A DNA stretch of 36,056 nt from an uncultured Spartobacteria bacterium (GTDB lineage Bacteria; Verrucomicrobiota; Verrucomicrobiia; Chthoniobacterales; Chthoniobacteraceae), in NCBI GenBank assembly GCA_903901425.1, contig CAIURC010000079.1, positions 1 to 36,056 of the forward strand, in the 5' to 3' direction. Shown piece after piece: positions 14,373 through 23,000 of the stretch (the first letter of the stretch is position 1; each line of letters starts with the position of its first letter). Below the pieces are notes generated by a model. The model was not told the origin of the DNA. It made no database searches and was given only the letters and a program-made list of their open reading frames with translations. Made by a program: the position numbers and the translations under genes.

Positions 14373-15791
14373 TCAGGCCAGGATGGGGCGCAGCACGGAG
14401 CCATGGACGTCGGTAAGCCGGAAATCCCGGCCGCCGAACCGGTAGGTGAGTTTCTCGTGGTCGATTCCGAGGAGGTGAAGCACGGTGGCGTAGAGATCGT
14501 AGATGGAGCAGGGATTTTCGACGGCGTGATAGCCGAGTTCGTCGGTGGCGCCGTAGGCGGTGCCGCCTTTGACGCCGCCGCCGGCCATCCAAATGGAGAA
14601 CCCGTAGGGGTTGTGGTCTCGGCCGTCGCTGCCTTGGCTGAAAGGGGTGCGTCCGAACTCGCCGGCCCAGAGGATGAGGGTGTCCTCCAGGAGGCCGCGC
14701 TGTTTGAGGTCTTGAATCAGGGCGGCGAGGGGTTGATCCACTTGGCGGGCCATGGCGCCGTGGCCTTCCTTGATCTTCCCGTGTTGATCCCACGGGTTTC
14801 CCGCTCCTCCCGCTCCGATTTGGGCGCTGATGCAGCTCAGTTCCACAAACCGTACCCCGCGTTCCAAAAGCCTCCGGGCAACGAGGCACTGGCGGCCGTA
14901 AGCGGCGGTCAGTGGGTCCTGAGAGTCGAGTCCGTAGAGTGTGCGGGTGGCGGCGGATTCCTCCTCGATGCTGACCAGTTCTGGAACCGCTCCCTGCATC
15001 CGGTAGGCGGTTTCGTAGTTCTGGATGGCGGCTTCCACCTGCGGTGCGTGGGCGTTCTGGGCGAATCCGGAGTCGATGGAGCGGATAAACTCCAGGGAAG
15101 CGCGCTGGATGGAATCAGGGGCGCCCGGCTGGATGTTGGGAAGTGCCGCTTTCTGGTCGGCTTTGAGGATGGAGGCTTGGTGGTGGCCGGGCAGGTAGCC
15201 GTTGCTGAAAACGCCCACACCGCCATGCGGGAGAGCGGCTGCGCCGCTCTGGAGCACGACGAATCCCGGGAGGTTTTGGTTTTCAGTGCCGAGTCCATAG
15301 GAGATCCATGCGCCGGCGCTGGGATGCCCCATGAACGGAAAGCCGGTGTGGAAAAGGTAATTGCCCTGAGCATGTTCATTGACCTTGGAGGTCATGGAGC
15401 GGATCACCGCCAAGTCATCCGCGCACTGCGCAAGATGGGGGAATAGTTCGCTGACCGGCAGCCCGCTTTTCCCGCGGGATTGGAATTCCCACGGAGAAGC
15501 CATGATATTGCCATTGTTGTTGAACATGGTGGGTTTGACCGGAACCGGCATGGGTTGGCCGTGGCGCCGGGTCAGTTCCGGTTTGGGGTCAAACGAATCG
15601 ACATGGGAAACCCCGCCGGACATGTAGGCGAAGATCACCCTTTTGGCTCTAGGCTTGAAATGCGGTTGAGGGATCGGTGGCTGACCAAGAGCCCCGAACA
15701 CGGGGTCAGAAGCCAGACCTGCAAGGGCAAGGGATCCGAAGCCGAGTGAGCAGCGGCGGAGCATTTGGCGGCGGCTGAGATGGGGGTGCAT
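14373..15791 (-). CDS. DUF1501 protein with Tat-type signal
   Basis: A 472-residue DUF1501 protein, a relative of the alkaline phosphatase/sulfatase fold. The N-terminus [22 protein letters not shown] looks like a twin-arginine export signal. Family stretches are [133 protein letters not shown], and the C-terminal [17 protein letters not shown]. In Planctomycetes and Verrucomicrobiota DUF1501 genes are almost always paired with a PSCyt/PSD1 gene, as here, with a 6-base gap. The reaction has not been established to my knowledge; a role in extracytoplasmic polysaccharide breakdown is only inferred from context. Confidence 0.93.
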   Translation of the reverse strand: MHPHLSRRQMLRRCSLGFGSLALAGLASDPVFGALGQPPIPQPHFKPRAKRVIFAYMSGGVSHVDSFDPKPELTRRHGQPMPVPVKPTMFNNNGNIMASPWEFQSRGKSGLPVSELFPHLAQCADDLAVIRSMTSKVNEHAQGNYLFHTGFPFMGHPSAGAWISYGLGTENQNLPGFVVLQSGAAALPHGGVGVFSNGYLPGHHQASILKADQKAALPNIQPGAPDSIQRASLEFIRSIDSGFAQNAHAPQVEAAIQNYETAYRMQGAVPELVSIEEESAATRTLYGLDSQDPLTAAYGRQCLVARRLLERGVRFVELSCISAQIGAGGAGNPWDQHGKIKEGHGAMARQVDQPLAALIQDLKQRGLLEDTLILWAGEFGRTPFSQGSDGRDHNPYGFSIWMAGGGVKGGTAYGATDELGYHAVENPCSIYDLYATVLHLLGIDHEKLTYRFGGRDFRLTDVHGSVLRPILA

Positions 15792-15797
15792 GGGAGG

Positions 15798-18700
15798 TTA
15801 GGGGATGTAGAGGAATTCCTTGAGGTTCAGCAGGCTGTGCGCGAGCCGGGCCCAGACTGCAGCCTGCGCTTGCGAGGGGTTGGGGTTGCCAGAGCGGAGT
15901 TGGTCCAGAAACCGAAGAGAGCCAGACATCTCGGCCTCCGTCGGGGGGCGGCAGAGGCTGGAAAGGAAAAGGGAGCGGACCCGGGACTCGGGGCCGGCCT
16001 CCGGATCCTTCTCGATGACAGCCTGAGCCCAGCGGTGTGCGAGGGACGCCACCCAAGGGTCGTTCAGGAGCGCAAGTGCCTGGGCCGGGACGTTGGTCAC
16101 GTCGCGGCGTCCAACGGTGGTGAAGGGTTTGGGTGAATCAAACACATCCAGCAGACCGTTGAATACGCTGCGTCTGGACTGCAGATAAACGCTGCGCCGA
16201 TAGGCATCTTTGCGGCCTAGCGGTTTCACCGCGTCGACAGGCGGCGCACTCGGGCCTTCCATGGTTGGATCCAATGTGTCCGAAAGCTGGAGCAGGGTGT
16301 CCCGGAGGGTTTCAGCGTCGATCCGGCGCAGATTCGCATGGGAAAGCAGATCATTGGAGGGATCGTGTTCGAGTGATGCTTGAGAGGGCACCGAGCTGAG
16401 TCGGAAAGTGCGGGAGGTGACAAGGAACCGGATGAGTTTCTTCGCGGACCAGGAGTCACTTGCGAACCGGGAAGCCAGATGGTCGAGTAGATCGGGATTC
16501 GAGCAGGGTTCGCCCAAGCGGCCAAAGTTGTCCACGCTCGGAACCAAGCCGCGGCCGAACACATGGTGCCAGATGCGGTTTGCCAGGACCCGGGTGGTGA
16601 GCGGGTTTTGAGGAGAGGTCAGCGCCTCTGCCAGTTCCAGTCTTCCTGATCGGGCTGTGGCATCGGGTGCGGCTGCGAGAAATGCATGTTTACCCAATAC
16701 CTCCAAGTAGCCCCTTGGAACAGGATCGCCGGGCTGGAGATGATCTCCCCGGTTGAGCAGGGGCCAGTCGATGCCTTCGCCATCGGCAATGCCGGAAATG
16801 CGGACCGGGTTTTCGAGGCCGTTTTCCGCCGATTCGATCCGCTGCAACACGGGCGCGGCTCCGGCAATCTGGGCGGGAGTGGAGCTCAGGAGCGCAAGTC
16901 GGAGGCTGGCGTCCAGCAGTGCCCGTTGAGGCTCGGAAAGCGAGTGGGCGCGCCATGCGGCCACGCTTTCTCGGAGAAGCTTCTGGTAGCGGTCAGCCAG
17001 AGAGATCGCGGTTTCCGGGGCGGTTGAGAGGAGAATCTCGGTCACGGACCGTTCCGGGCGGGGCGGGTTGGGGGAGTCATGAAAAACCACCTCAGAAACG
17101 GCAAACCAGGAGTCGGGCTCTACCGGGTTCTTTTCCGGTTTGGAAGGGGTGCGTGGTGCGTCGCCTCCGGTGGTGAACTCCAGATACGCCCAGCTGCCTT
17201 TCCGGTAATCCACGTTCAGCGTGATCCAGTTGGTTCCATCGCGGTTCAGAACGGTCTGCGGAAAGAGCGTGGTCGGGTTGCCCAGAGGATAGTTGTCCAC
17301 AATCAGCCGGACTTGCGCCTTGGAGCCGCCCGCAGCCCGCACACTGATCCGGTTGGTGGTCACCTTGAACCGGGGCGAAGCAAACGTGGCGTGGGCTTTG
17401 GCTGTAAAACCGCCGCTGAATGCGCCAGACGGAAAAAGGCCTCGCACCGCAGGTTCTTTTCCCGGGAGAAGCAGATACTCGCCCGATTCCGCAGGAGCCT
17501 TTCCCAGCGCGTTCCCGTGCCTGAACCATCTCTGGTAGTCCGGTCCCGCCAGGTTCCATGCAGCGCGAAAGTTCGCGGCGTTGAACTGCTTGAGTTCAGC
17601 GATTTCCCGGTTCTGGGACTGCGCAAACTTTTCCCATGCGACCTTAAAGTTTTCGGCGCTCTGAAGAGTGGCCCATGCATGAAACGGGTGTGCTGGATCC
17701 TTGATGGCAGGAGAATCCCCGGAGATTTTCGCGAGGTTCTGCGGGAGCGCATCGATCTCTTTTTCCCATGTCTGGGCGAGGAGCGTCCGCAGATCGGATC
17801 GGGCCTCCTGCAGCGTGTTTTGTACGGGGAGTGGAGTGGGCGTGATGGAGCGCTGGAGGGGCCGGGTGCTGGCCAGGATGCCGAACACCGCATAGTAATC
17901 TTTCTGGCTGATGGCGTCGAACTTGTGGTCGTGGCAGCGTGCACAGGAAATGGTGAGGCCTTGGAACGCCTTGCTGATCACGTCGATCTGGTTGTCCACC
18001 ACCTTGATCTGTTCATCCAGAGTGTCCACCGGCTGATATCCGTGTTCCATCATCCGGAAGTGTGCGGTGCCGATGGCCGATTCGTTCCAAGCGGCCCGCG
18101 TGGTCGGGCTGGAATGGATCCTCGGATTGGGAAGGAGATCGCCCGCGAGGTGTTCCCTCAGCAGCAGGTCCATCGGAACGTCTGCATTCCACGCCCGGAT
18201 CAGGTAATCCCGGTAACGCCAGGCCTCGGGCAGCGCCGGGTCGCCCTCGCTCCCATGGGATTCCGCGTAGCGCACCAGATCCATCCAGTGGCGCGCCCAG
18301 CGTTCCCCAAAGGCAGGCAACGCCATCAGACGGTCTGTTTCCTGTTCCGCGGCTTTTTCAAGCCCAAGCCGGTCCACAGTCCGTTGAAACTCTAAAAGTT
18401 CGGTTGGGCTCGGAATCAGGCCCGTCAGCAGGAAACGAAGCCGCCTGAGCAGAATGCCGGGCGACACCTCGGCTGCCGGAGAAAGCCCTTTTTTCTCCAT
18501 CGCAGCCAGAAGAAACCGATCCACGGGATGAGACGACCCGGCAGCGTTCTGTGGCACCGGTGGCGTGGGGTTCCGGACCGGTTGAAAGCTCCACCATTTC
18601 CTGCGTTCCGCCAGCTTGAGGGACCAGGTCGAGCCGCTGATGGGCTCGGGTTTTTCGCGGGGATCGGGTGCTCCCATCGCCACCCATTTTTCGAGATGCG

Positions 18701-19082
18701 CAATCGCCTCGGGAGAAAGTTTCGGGGCTTTGCTCGGCATTTTGAGGTCAGGATCCTCGTGTCGGACGGACTGCAGCAGCAGGCTGTCTTTCGGGTTGCC
18801 CGGGACGATACTTGGGCCGGAATCCCCGCCCTTTTCCCAGCCCGCTTTGTAATCCAGACGAAGGCCGCCCTTCTGTTTCTCTGCCCCATGGCACTCGTAA
18901 CATTCCGTGGCGAGTACGGGCCGGATTTTGGATTCGAAAAACTCAAGCGTCTCTGGAGAAAGTCCGGGAGTCGATGCATGGACGACCGGCGCCATCCATG
19001 CGATTGCCGCAATGAGGCCCCGGCAATCGGATGCGATGGAAATGGGAGGCCGTCGGGCGGGGTTCTGGGGGAGGATTTTCAT
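15798..19082 (-). CDS. PSCyt1/DUF1549/DUF1553 (PSD1) cytochrome-type protein
   Basis: A 1094-residue exported protein of the Planctomycete/Verrucomicrobia PSD1 type. After an N-terminal hydrophobic stretch (about residues 23-37) comes a PSCyt1 heme site, CYECH, near residue 59 (TECYECHGAEKQKGGLRLD). The DUF1549/PSCyt2 region spans about 190-400 (HPVDRFLLAAMEKKGLSP, RWARHWMDLVRYAESHG) and contains a second site, CARCH, near 380 (TISCARCHDHKFDAISQKDYY). A variable middle region, about 480-680, includes a carbohydrate-binding-like beta segment. The DUF1553/PSD1 part covers about 800-1090 (NPLTTRVLANRIWHHVFGRGLV, RRSVYLQSRRS, ALLNDPWV). The heme sites suggest electron transfer, but the substrate is unknown. 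Its start overlaps the IclR stop as ATGA, so the two are likely coupled. Confidence 0.93.
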   Translation of the reverse strand: MKILPQNPARRPPISIASDCRGLIAAIAWMAPVVHASTPGLSPETLEFFESKIRPVLATECYECHGAEKQKGGLRLDYKAGWEKGGDSGPSIVPGNPKDSLLLQSVRHEDPDLKMPSKAPKLSPEAIAHLEKWVAMGAPDPREKPEPISGSTWSLKLAERRKWWSFQPVRNPTPPVPQNAAGSSHPVDRFLLAAMEKKGLSPAAEVSPGILLRRLRFLLTGLIPSPTELLEFQRTVDRLGLEKAAEQETDRLMALPAFGERWARHWMDLVRYAESHGSEGDPALPEAWRYRDYLIRAWNADVPMDLLLREHLAGDLLPNPRIHSSPTTRAAWNESAIGTAHFRMMEHGYQPVDTLDEQIKVVDNQIDVISKAFQGLTISCARCHDHKFDAISQKDYYAVFGILASTRPLQRSITPTPLPVQNTLQEARSDLRTLLAQTWEKEIDALPQNLAKISGDSPAIKDPAHPFHAWATLQSAENFKVAWEKFAQSQNREIAELKQFNAANFRAAWNLAGPDYQRWFRHGNALGKAPAESGEYLLLPGKEPAVRGLFPSGAFSGGFTAKAHATFASPRFKVTTNRISVRAAGGSKAQVRLIVDNYPLGNPTTLFPQTVLNRDGTNWITLNVDYRKGSWAYLEFTTGGDAPRTPSKPEKNPVEPDSWFAVSEVVFHDSPNPPRPERSVTEILLSTAPETAISLADRYQKLLRESVAAWRAHSLSEPQRALLDASLRLALLSSTPAQIAGAAPVLQRIESAENGLENPVRISGIADGEGIDWPLLNRGDHLQPGDPVPRGYLEVLGKHAFLAAAPDATARSGRLELAEALTSPQNPLTTRVLANRIWHHVFGRGLVPSVDNFGRLGEPCSNPDLLDHLASRFASDSWSAKKLIRFLVTSRTFRLSSVPSQASLEHDPSNDLLSHANLRRIDAETLRDTLLQLSDTLDPTMEGPSAPPVDAVKPLGRKDAYRRSVYLQSRRSVFNGLLDVFDSPKPFTTVGRRDVTNVPAQALALLNDPWVASLAHRWAQAVIEKDPEAGPESRVRSLFLSSLCRPPTEAEMSGSLRFLDQLRSGNPNPSQAQAAVWARLAHSLLNLKEFLYIP

Positions 19083-19900
19083 GCAAGGAAGCGGTTGGCG
19101 GCTTCGGAGGCGGCGCGGGCGATGGTGCGCCCAAGTGCCGGGAACAGGGAGACGGGAATCCGGGAGGCAGGCCCGGCAATGGTGAGTGCGGCAAACGCGT
19201 TCCCGTGGCGGTCCAGAAGTGGGGCTGCCACGCAGTGAATCCCTTCAAAATGCTCGCCCTGATCCACGGAATACCCCTGCTGCCGAATCCGGACAAAATC
19301 GGCCTCCAGTTGTTCGAGGGTTGTGAGGGTGTTTGAGGTGTGCTTTTCGAGCTTCAGCTTTGGAAAGAGCGTTTCAAAACGGGAGGAAGGGAGGTGCGCC
19401 AGCAGAGCTTTGCCCGGGGCACAACAGTGCGGGGAAATCCGGGACCCGAGATCGACCACGTATTTGAAAGCATGCGGAGAAGGGAGCTGGTCAATCAAGA
19501 CGCAGTCGGAGTCTGCCAGACAGCAGAGCTGGGTGGTTTCCCCGGTGGCTTGAAGCACCGTGTGCAGCGCTTCGGTGCAACACTCCGCGAGGCTGCGCGG
19601 GCCGGAATGGGGCTGGCCCACGAGCAACATCCGGGTCGTGAGCCGGTAGCGTTTGGTGAGCGGGTTGCGTTCCAGATACCCCATCTCTTCCAGAGTGCGT
19701 GCCATTCTTAGTGCCGATGGCAGCGGCACGCCGAGGCTTTCGGCAGCCTCGGATACAGAGGCGGCTTCGGGCTGTTGTGCGATCCATTCCAGCAGGAGGA
19801 TTCCTCGCTGAAGCGCGGGGACATCGGACGGATCGGCCTTGGGGCGGCTGAGGGGGCTGGGGCGCAGCCGGGCATTCTTGGGAAGGGGTGCCGTGTTCAT
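19079..19900 (-). CDS. IclR-family transcriptional regulator
   Basis: A 273-residue IclR-family regulator. A winged helix-turn-helix occupies about residues 25-90 (VPALQRGILLLEWIAQQPEAASVSEAAESLGVPLPSALRMARTLEEMGYL is the relevant region, with the recognition helix at PLPSALRMARTL). The effector domain follows, with FKYVVDLGSRISPHCCAPGKALLAHL, GYSVDQGEHFEGIHCVAAPLLD and ALTIAGPASRIP. IclR proteins often control carbon-source catabolism; the effector here is unknown. The coupled position at the head of the PSD1-DUF1501 set suggests it controls these genes and itself. The start at 19900 (MNTAPLPKNARL) is preferred; the frame is open to 20017, but that extension would read through the palindromic operator. 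No clear Shine-Dalgarno is present. Confidence 0.9.
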   Translation of the reverse strand: MNTAPLPKNARLRPSPLSRPKADPSDVPALQRGILLLEWIAQQPEAASVSEAAESLGVPLPSALRMARTLEEMGYLERNPLTKRYRLTTRMLLVGQPHSGPRSLAECCTEALHTVLQATGETTQLCCLADSDCVLIDQLPSPHAFKYVVDLGSRISPHCCAPGKALLAHLPSSRFETLFPKLKLEKHTSNTLTTLEQLEADFVRIRQQGYSVDQGEHFEGIHCVAAPLLDRHGNAFAALTIAGPASRIPVSLFPALGRTIARAASEAANRFLA

Positions 19901-19902
19901 GG

Positions 19903-19918
19903 GTGAAAGCGCTTTCAC
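19903..19918. promoter_or_regulatory. Perfect palindromic LacI-type (cre-like) operator
   Basis: GTGAAAGCGCTTTCAC is a perfect 16-bp palindrome two bases before the IclR start codon. Its core TGAAAGCGCTTTCA fits the catabolite-responsive/LacI-family consensus with central CG (TGNNANCGNTNNCA). IclR proteins usually bind other, less symmetric sites, so the likely ligand is a LacI-family repressor encoded elsewhere. Its place at the start codon suggests blocking of transcription initiation or early elongation of the whole set. Confidence 0.65.
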
Positions 19919-19994
19919 AGGGAGAAACCCAGGGCGCGGAGGTTCCTTAGATGGAATTTCCGCGCCGCCAAGTCCCGAGGCCCGAGCAGGTTGC

Positions 19995-20033
19995 ACCCAC
20001 GAGGCGCAGTGGGTCACTCCGAGAGGTGCTCTC
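19995..20033 (-). other. Two hairpins after the CotH/lamin-tail gene
   Basis: On the minus strand, directly after the stop at 20036, a hairpin GAGAG-CAC-CTCTC (20021-20033) is followed by ACCCAC-N8-GTGGGT (19995-20014). Neither is followed by a T run, so they are weak candidates for a transcript end or processing site rather than a standard terminator. Confidence 0.3.
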
Positions 20034-20035
20034 GA

Positions 20036-23000
20036 TTACCGAGGGAGGAGCTTTAGCCGCAAAAACACCCGGGCGGCCTCTTGGGGGGTGCGAGTGGACC
20101 AGGTTTCCGTGACGGTCTGGTCGGGGTGAAGGGTTTGCGCGCTGCGGGCCAGGTCGGCAGGGGTCCAGTTCGCGAGATCGTTGGAAATTTCAGCCAAAAT
20201 GAGGCACTGGTCGTTCGCGAGGCTCCGCCGGAAGGAGAACTGGAAAATTCCATTCGGGGCGCCGGGCGCGGTGTTTGGGCGAATCTGGAGAGCGGGCACT
20301 GATGCAGCGCTGGAGGGGTCGGATCCAAGCGCGTATTCGGTCCCATCGGCAAAACCGTCGCCATCGGAGTCGGCCTGCCAGTTTCCCTGAAACGGGACAG
20401 AATCAGAGGTGTAAGGGGTGCCGCGTTGAGCGGTGCCGGAGCGCCACTGATGTCCGTCGGCATGGTTGGGGTTGGATGCGGGATTGAGCAGGACGATGCT
20501 TCTCTGGCTGCCAATGGGCCAGGGCGGGGTGGCCGAGTACTGGAACTCGCGGATCACAGAGTTGGAGGCAGTTCTGAAGCTGAGGAGTTCGCCGGAGTTG
20601 TCGAGCGCCCCCTCGTATGGTCCGAAGATGGTGGTCCCGGCAGGAGGCGGACCGTGATGGGACTGGAGGGATGCCGGGTTGGATGCGAGGACGCATTCGG
20701 CGCCGGGGGCAAGAGAGAGCTGGCTCGCGGTGCCGGTGAATGTGAAGCGAATGCCTGCGGTGAACTGGAGTCCGGAGAGATTGACGGGGGTGTTTCCAAT
20801 GTTTCGGAGCACCACGAATTCCAAGTCTTTGGCGGGAATCAGGGGGGTGGCAAGGGGATCGTAACAGATCTGGGCAATCGCGAGGTTTTGGGGGGAAGGG
20901 GGTGTCGCATCCACCACAAACGTCGCTTCGGAAAGCGGGCCCATGCTGTTGTTGGCAAAAACGCGGGCTTTGACGGTGGTATGCGATTGGAGCGGAAACG
21001 GTCCGGAGTAGGTCCGGGTGGAGCCGGAGGGCGGTGCGGCCTGAAGTGCGACGAGTTTGGGCGAGATGAGAAAATCCGAGGAGCTCGAGCTGGCGTTGAG
21101 TCCATGGATGGCCAGCACGTTGGTGCCGACCCGGAGGGCGGGTTTTCCCGTGTCGGTGACATCGCGCGTCTGATAGACCGTGGCTGCGGCATCGGAAACC
21201 AGAGCAGAGGCGGTGGCGGAAGCCGGAGACGTGGAGACGGAAGGGTCGGTGTCATTGACACCGTGAACGGTTGTCCCGTTGAGAAAGGCGCGGTAGCCGT
21301 CATCAAAGCGCATCTCAAGCCGGAGGGTCTGAATCGCGTCCAAGGCAGCCTGATCCGGGATTTGGAATTCGATCCGGATGTAGCAGGTGGCATTGAGCCC
21401 GGACATTTGGGACTGGGTGTTGGATCTGATGAAGGGCGAAAAATCGGTGCCGGCCGGGTTGGTGTCGTATCCGACGCCGGACAGGCCGTTCTGCCACTGG
21501 GCGATGTTCGGGGGGGCGGCCGGTCCGGTCCATTGATTGGGACCCGCCGTAGCGGTGAGGGAAAGGCCGCCGTTCGCGGCGCTCGGAACCAGCCAGTGGA
21601 GTGGGGTTTCCGGACCCACCAGATCCGTACTGGACGTGGACGCGGGAGGCAGAGGATCGGATCCATCGGTGGTGTAGAAAATGGTTCCGGACGGGTTGGG
21701 GTTGGTGAGCGTCACCAACGTGCCTGTCGGAAAATTCCCCGAGTTGGGCGAGATGCCGGGCGGTTGGGTGAACTGGGAGTCGAACCACGCCAGTCGGTTG
21801 GAAAGCCACGTCCGCATCCAGTTCAGTTCGCTCTGAAATGTGGTGCGCTGCCAGTAGCCGGGGGGATTCGGCCACACGTACGTTCCCAGAATCGGCCAGC
21901 GGTTGAAATGCCGGGAAGCGGCGTTCTCCGGCCGGGGCGGGTTCTGGAGCGAGGGAGGTACTGCGAAATTGGTGCCGTTGGCAACAGGTGCGACCGGGCT
22001 GGAGTCGGTGAGGTCCGCGGTCCAAGAGTCAAATTTTGCCTGAATGCTGGCCTCCGAGAGTACAGAGCGCCTCGCTTTCCAGTAGCGGTCCCAGTACGCG
22101 AGAGTGAAGAGGGGGTCCTCGAAAAGGCGCGGGTAGTAGGGGTACTCGTCTCCTCCAATCTGGCTGTAGTACCAGCCCGTGGGCGAGTCGCCGGTGAGGT
22201 AGTCGGCATTGCCGCTCGAAAGGTTGTAGTCCCAGATGGGCAGTGCACGGATTTTTGTGTTCCGGTTTTTTGTGTAGTAGGTGGAGAGCCGATACCCGTC
22301 GATCTGTTTGAAGGCTTCCACCCAGATGTGGTTGTCCATGAAGGACATCGGGTCGATGTAGGCTCGGTAACCCGCCGATGGGTCGGCGAAGCTGGCCCCG
22401 GCAAGGGCGTTGTCGAACTGTTGGACATGGTTTCTGAGCCAGTCGACCTGGAGCGGGCTGGCGGAGGCCGGTTCCACAATCTGGTGGGTTTGCGTGCCCC
22501 AGGGTGCGGCGGAGGTGGTCGAATAGATCGGGTAGACCGGCACCTTGTCCTTCTTGAAAATATAGCCGCCTGTAATCGTGGCAGGGTCGGTGGCCAGGGG
22601 GCTCAGTTTGGAGAGCGGGATCCGGTCCGAGCCGCGTTCAATCCGCTCCATGAGCACGTAGACTCCGCGGTAGTCCGAGAACTGGACCGGTCCACCGTCC
22701 TGGTTGAAAAACACTTCCACAAAGCGGGCCCGCATGGCGCTGCCGGTCCCGTTGAACTCCCTCATGAGGGTGTAGGGAAGCATGTTCCGGATGAAAGACT
22801 TGTCGTTGTAGGTGGTTTGCAACACCCAGTCGCCATCGGCCGGCATTCCCAGAAGGGACACGGGCCGGTCTTGGTCCTCCTGGTTCCAGATCTCCCAGGC
22901 ATAGGGTTTCTGGGGGAACCCGGAGGAGGTCTGGCCCCGGACATGCATCCCGCCGCGCCCTTCAAAATGGACGGGCCCGTCCAGAGTGGCACGGTTGCCT

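Noticed and set aside
13379-15446. Long plus-strand open frames opposite the TIM-barrel and DUF1501 genes
   Set aside because: No domains on the plus strand; both minus-strand proteins have strong family motifs and export signals.
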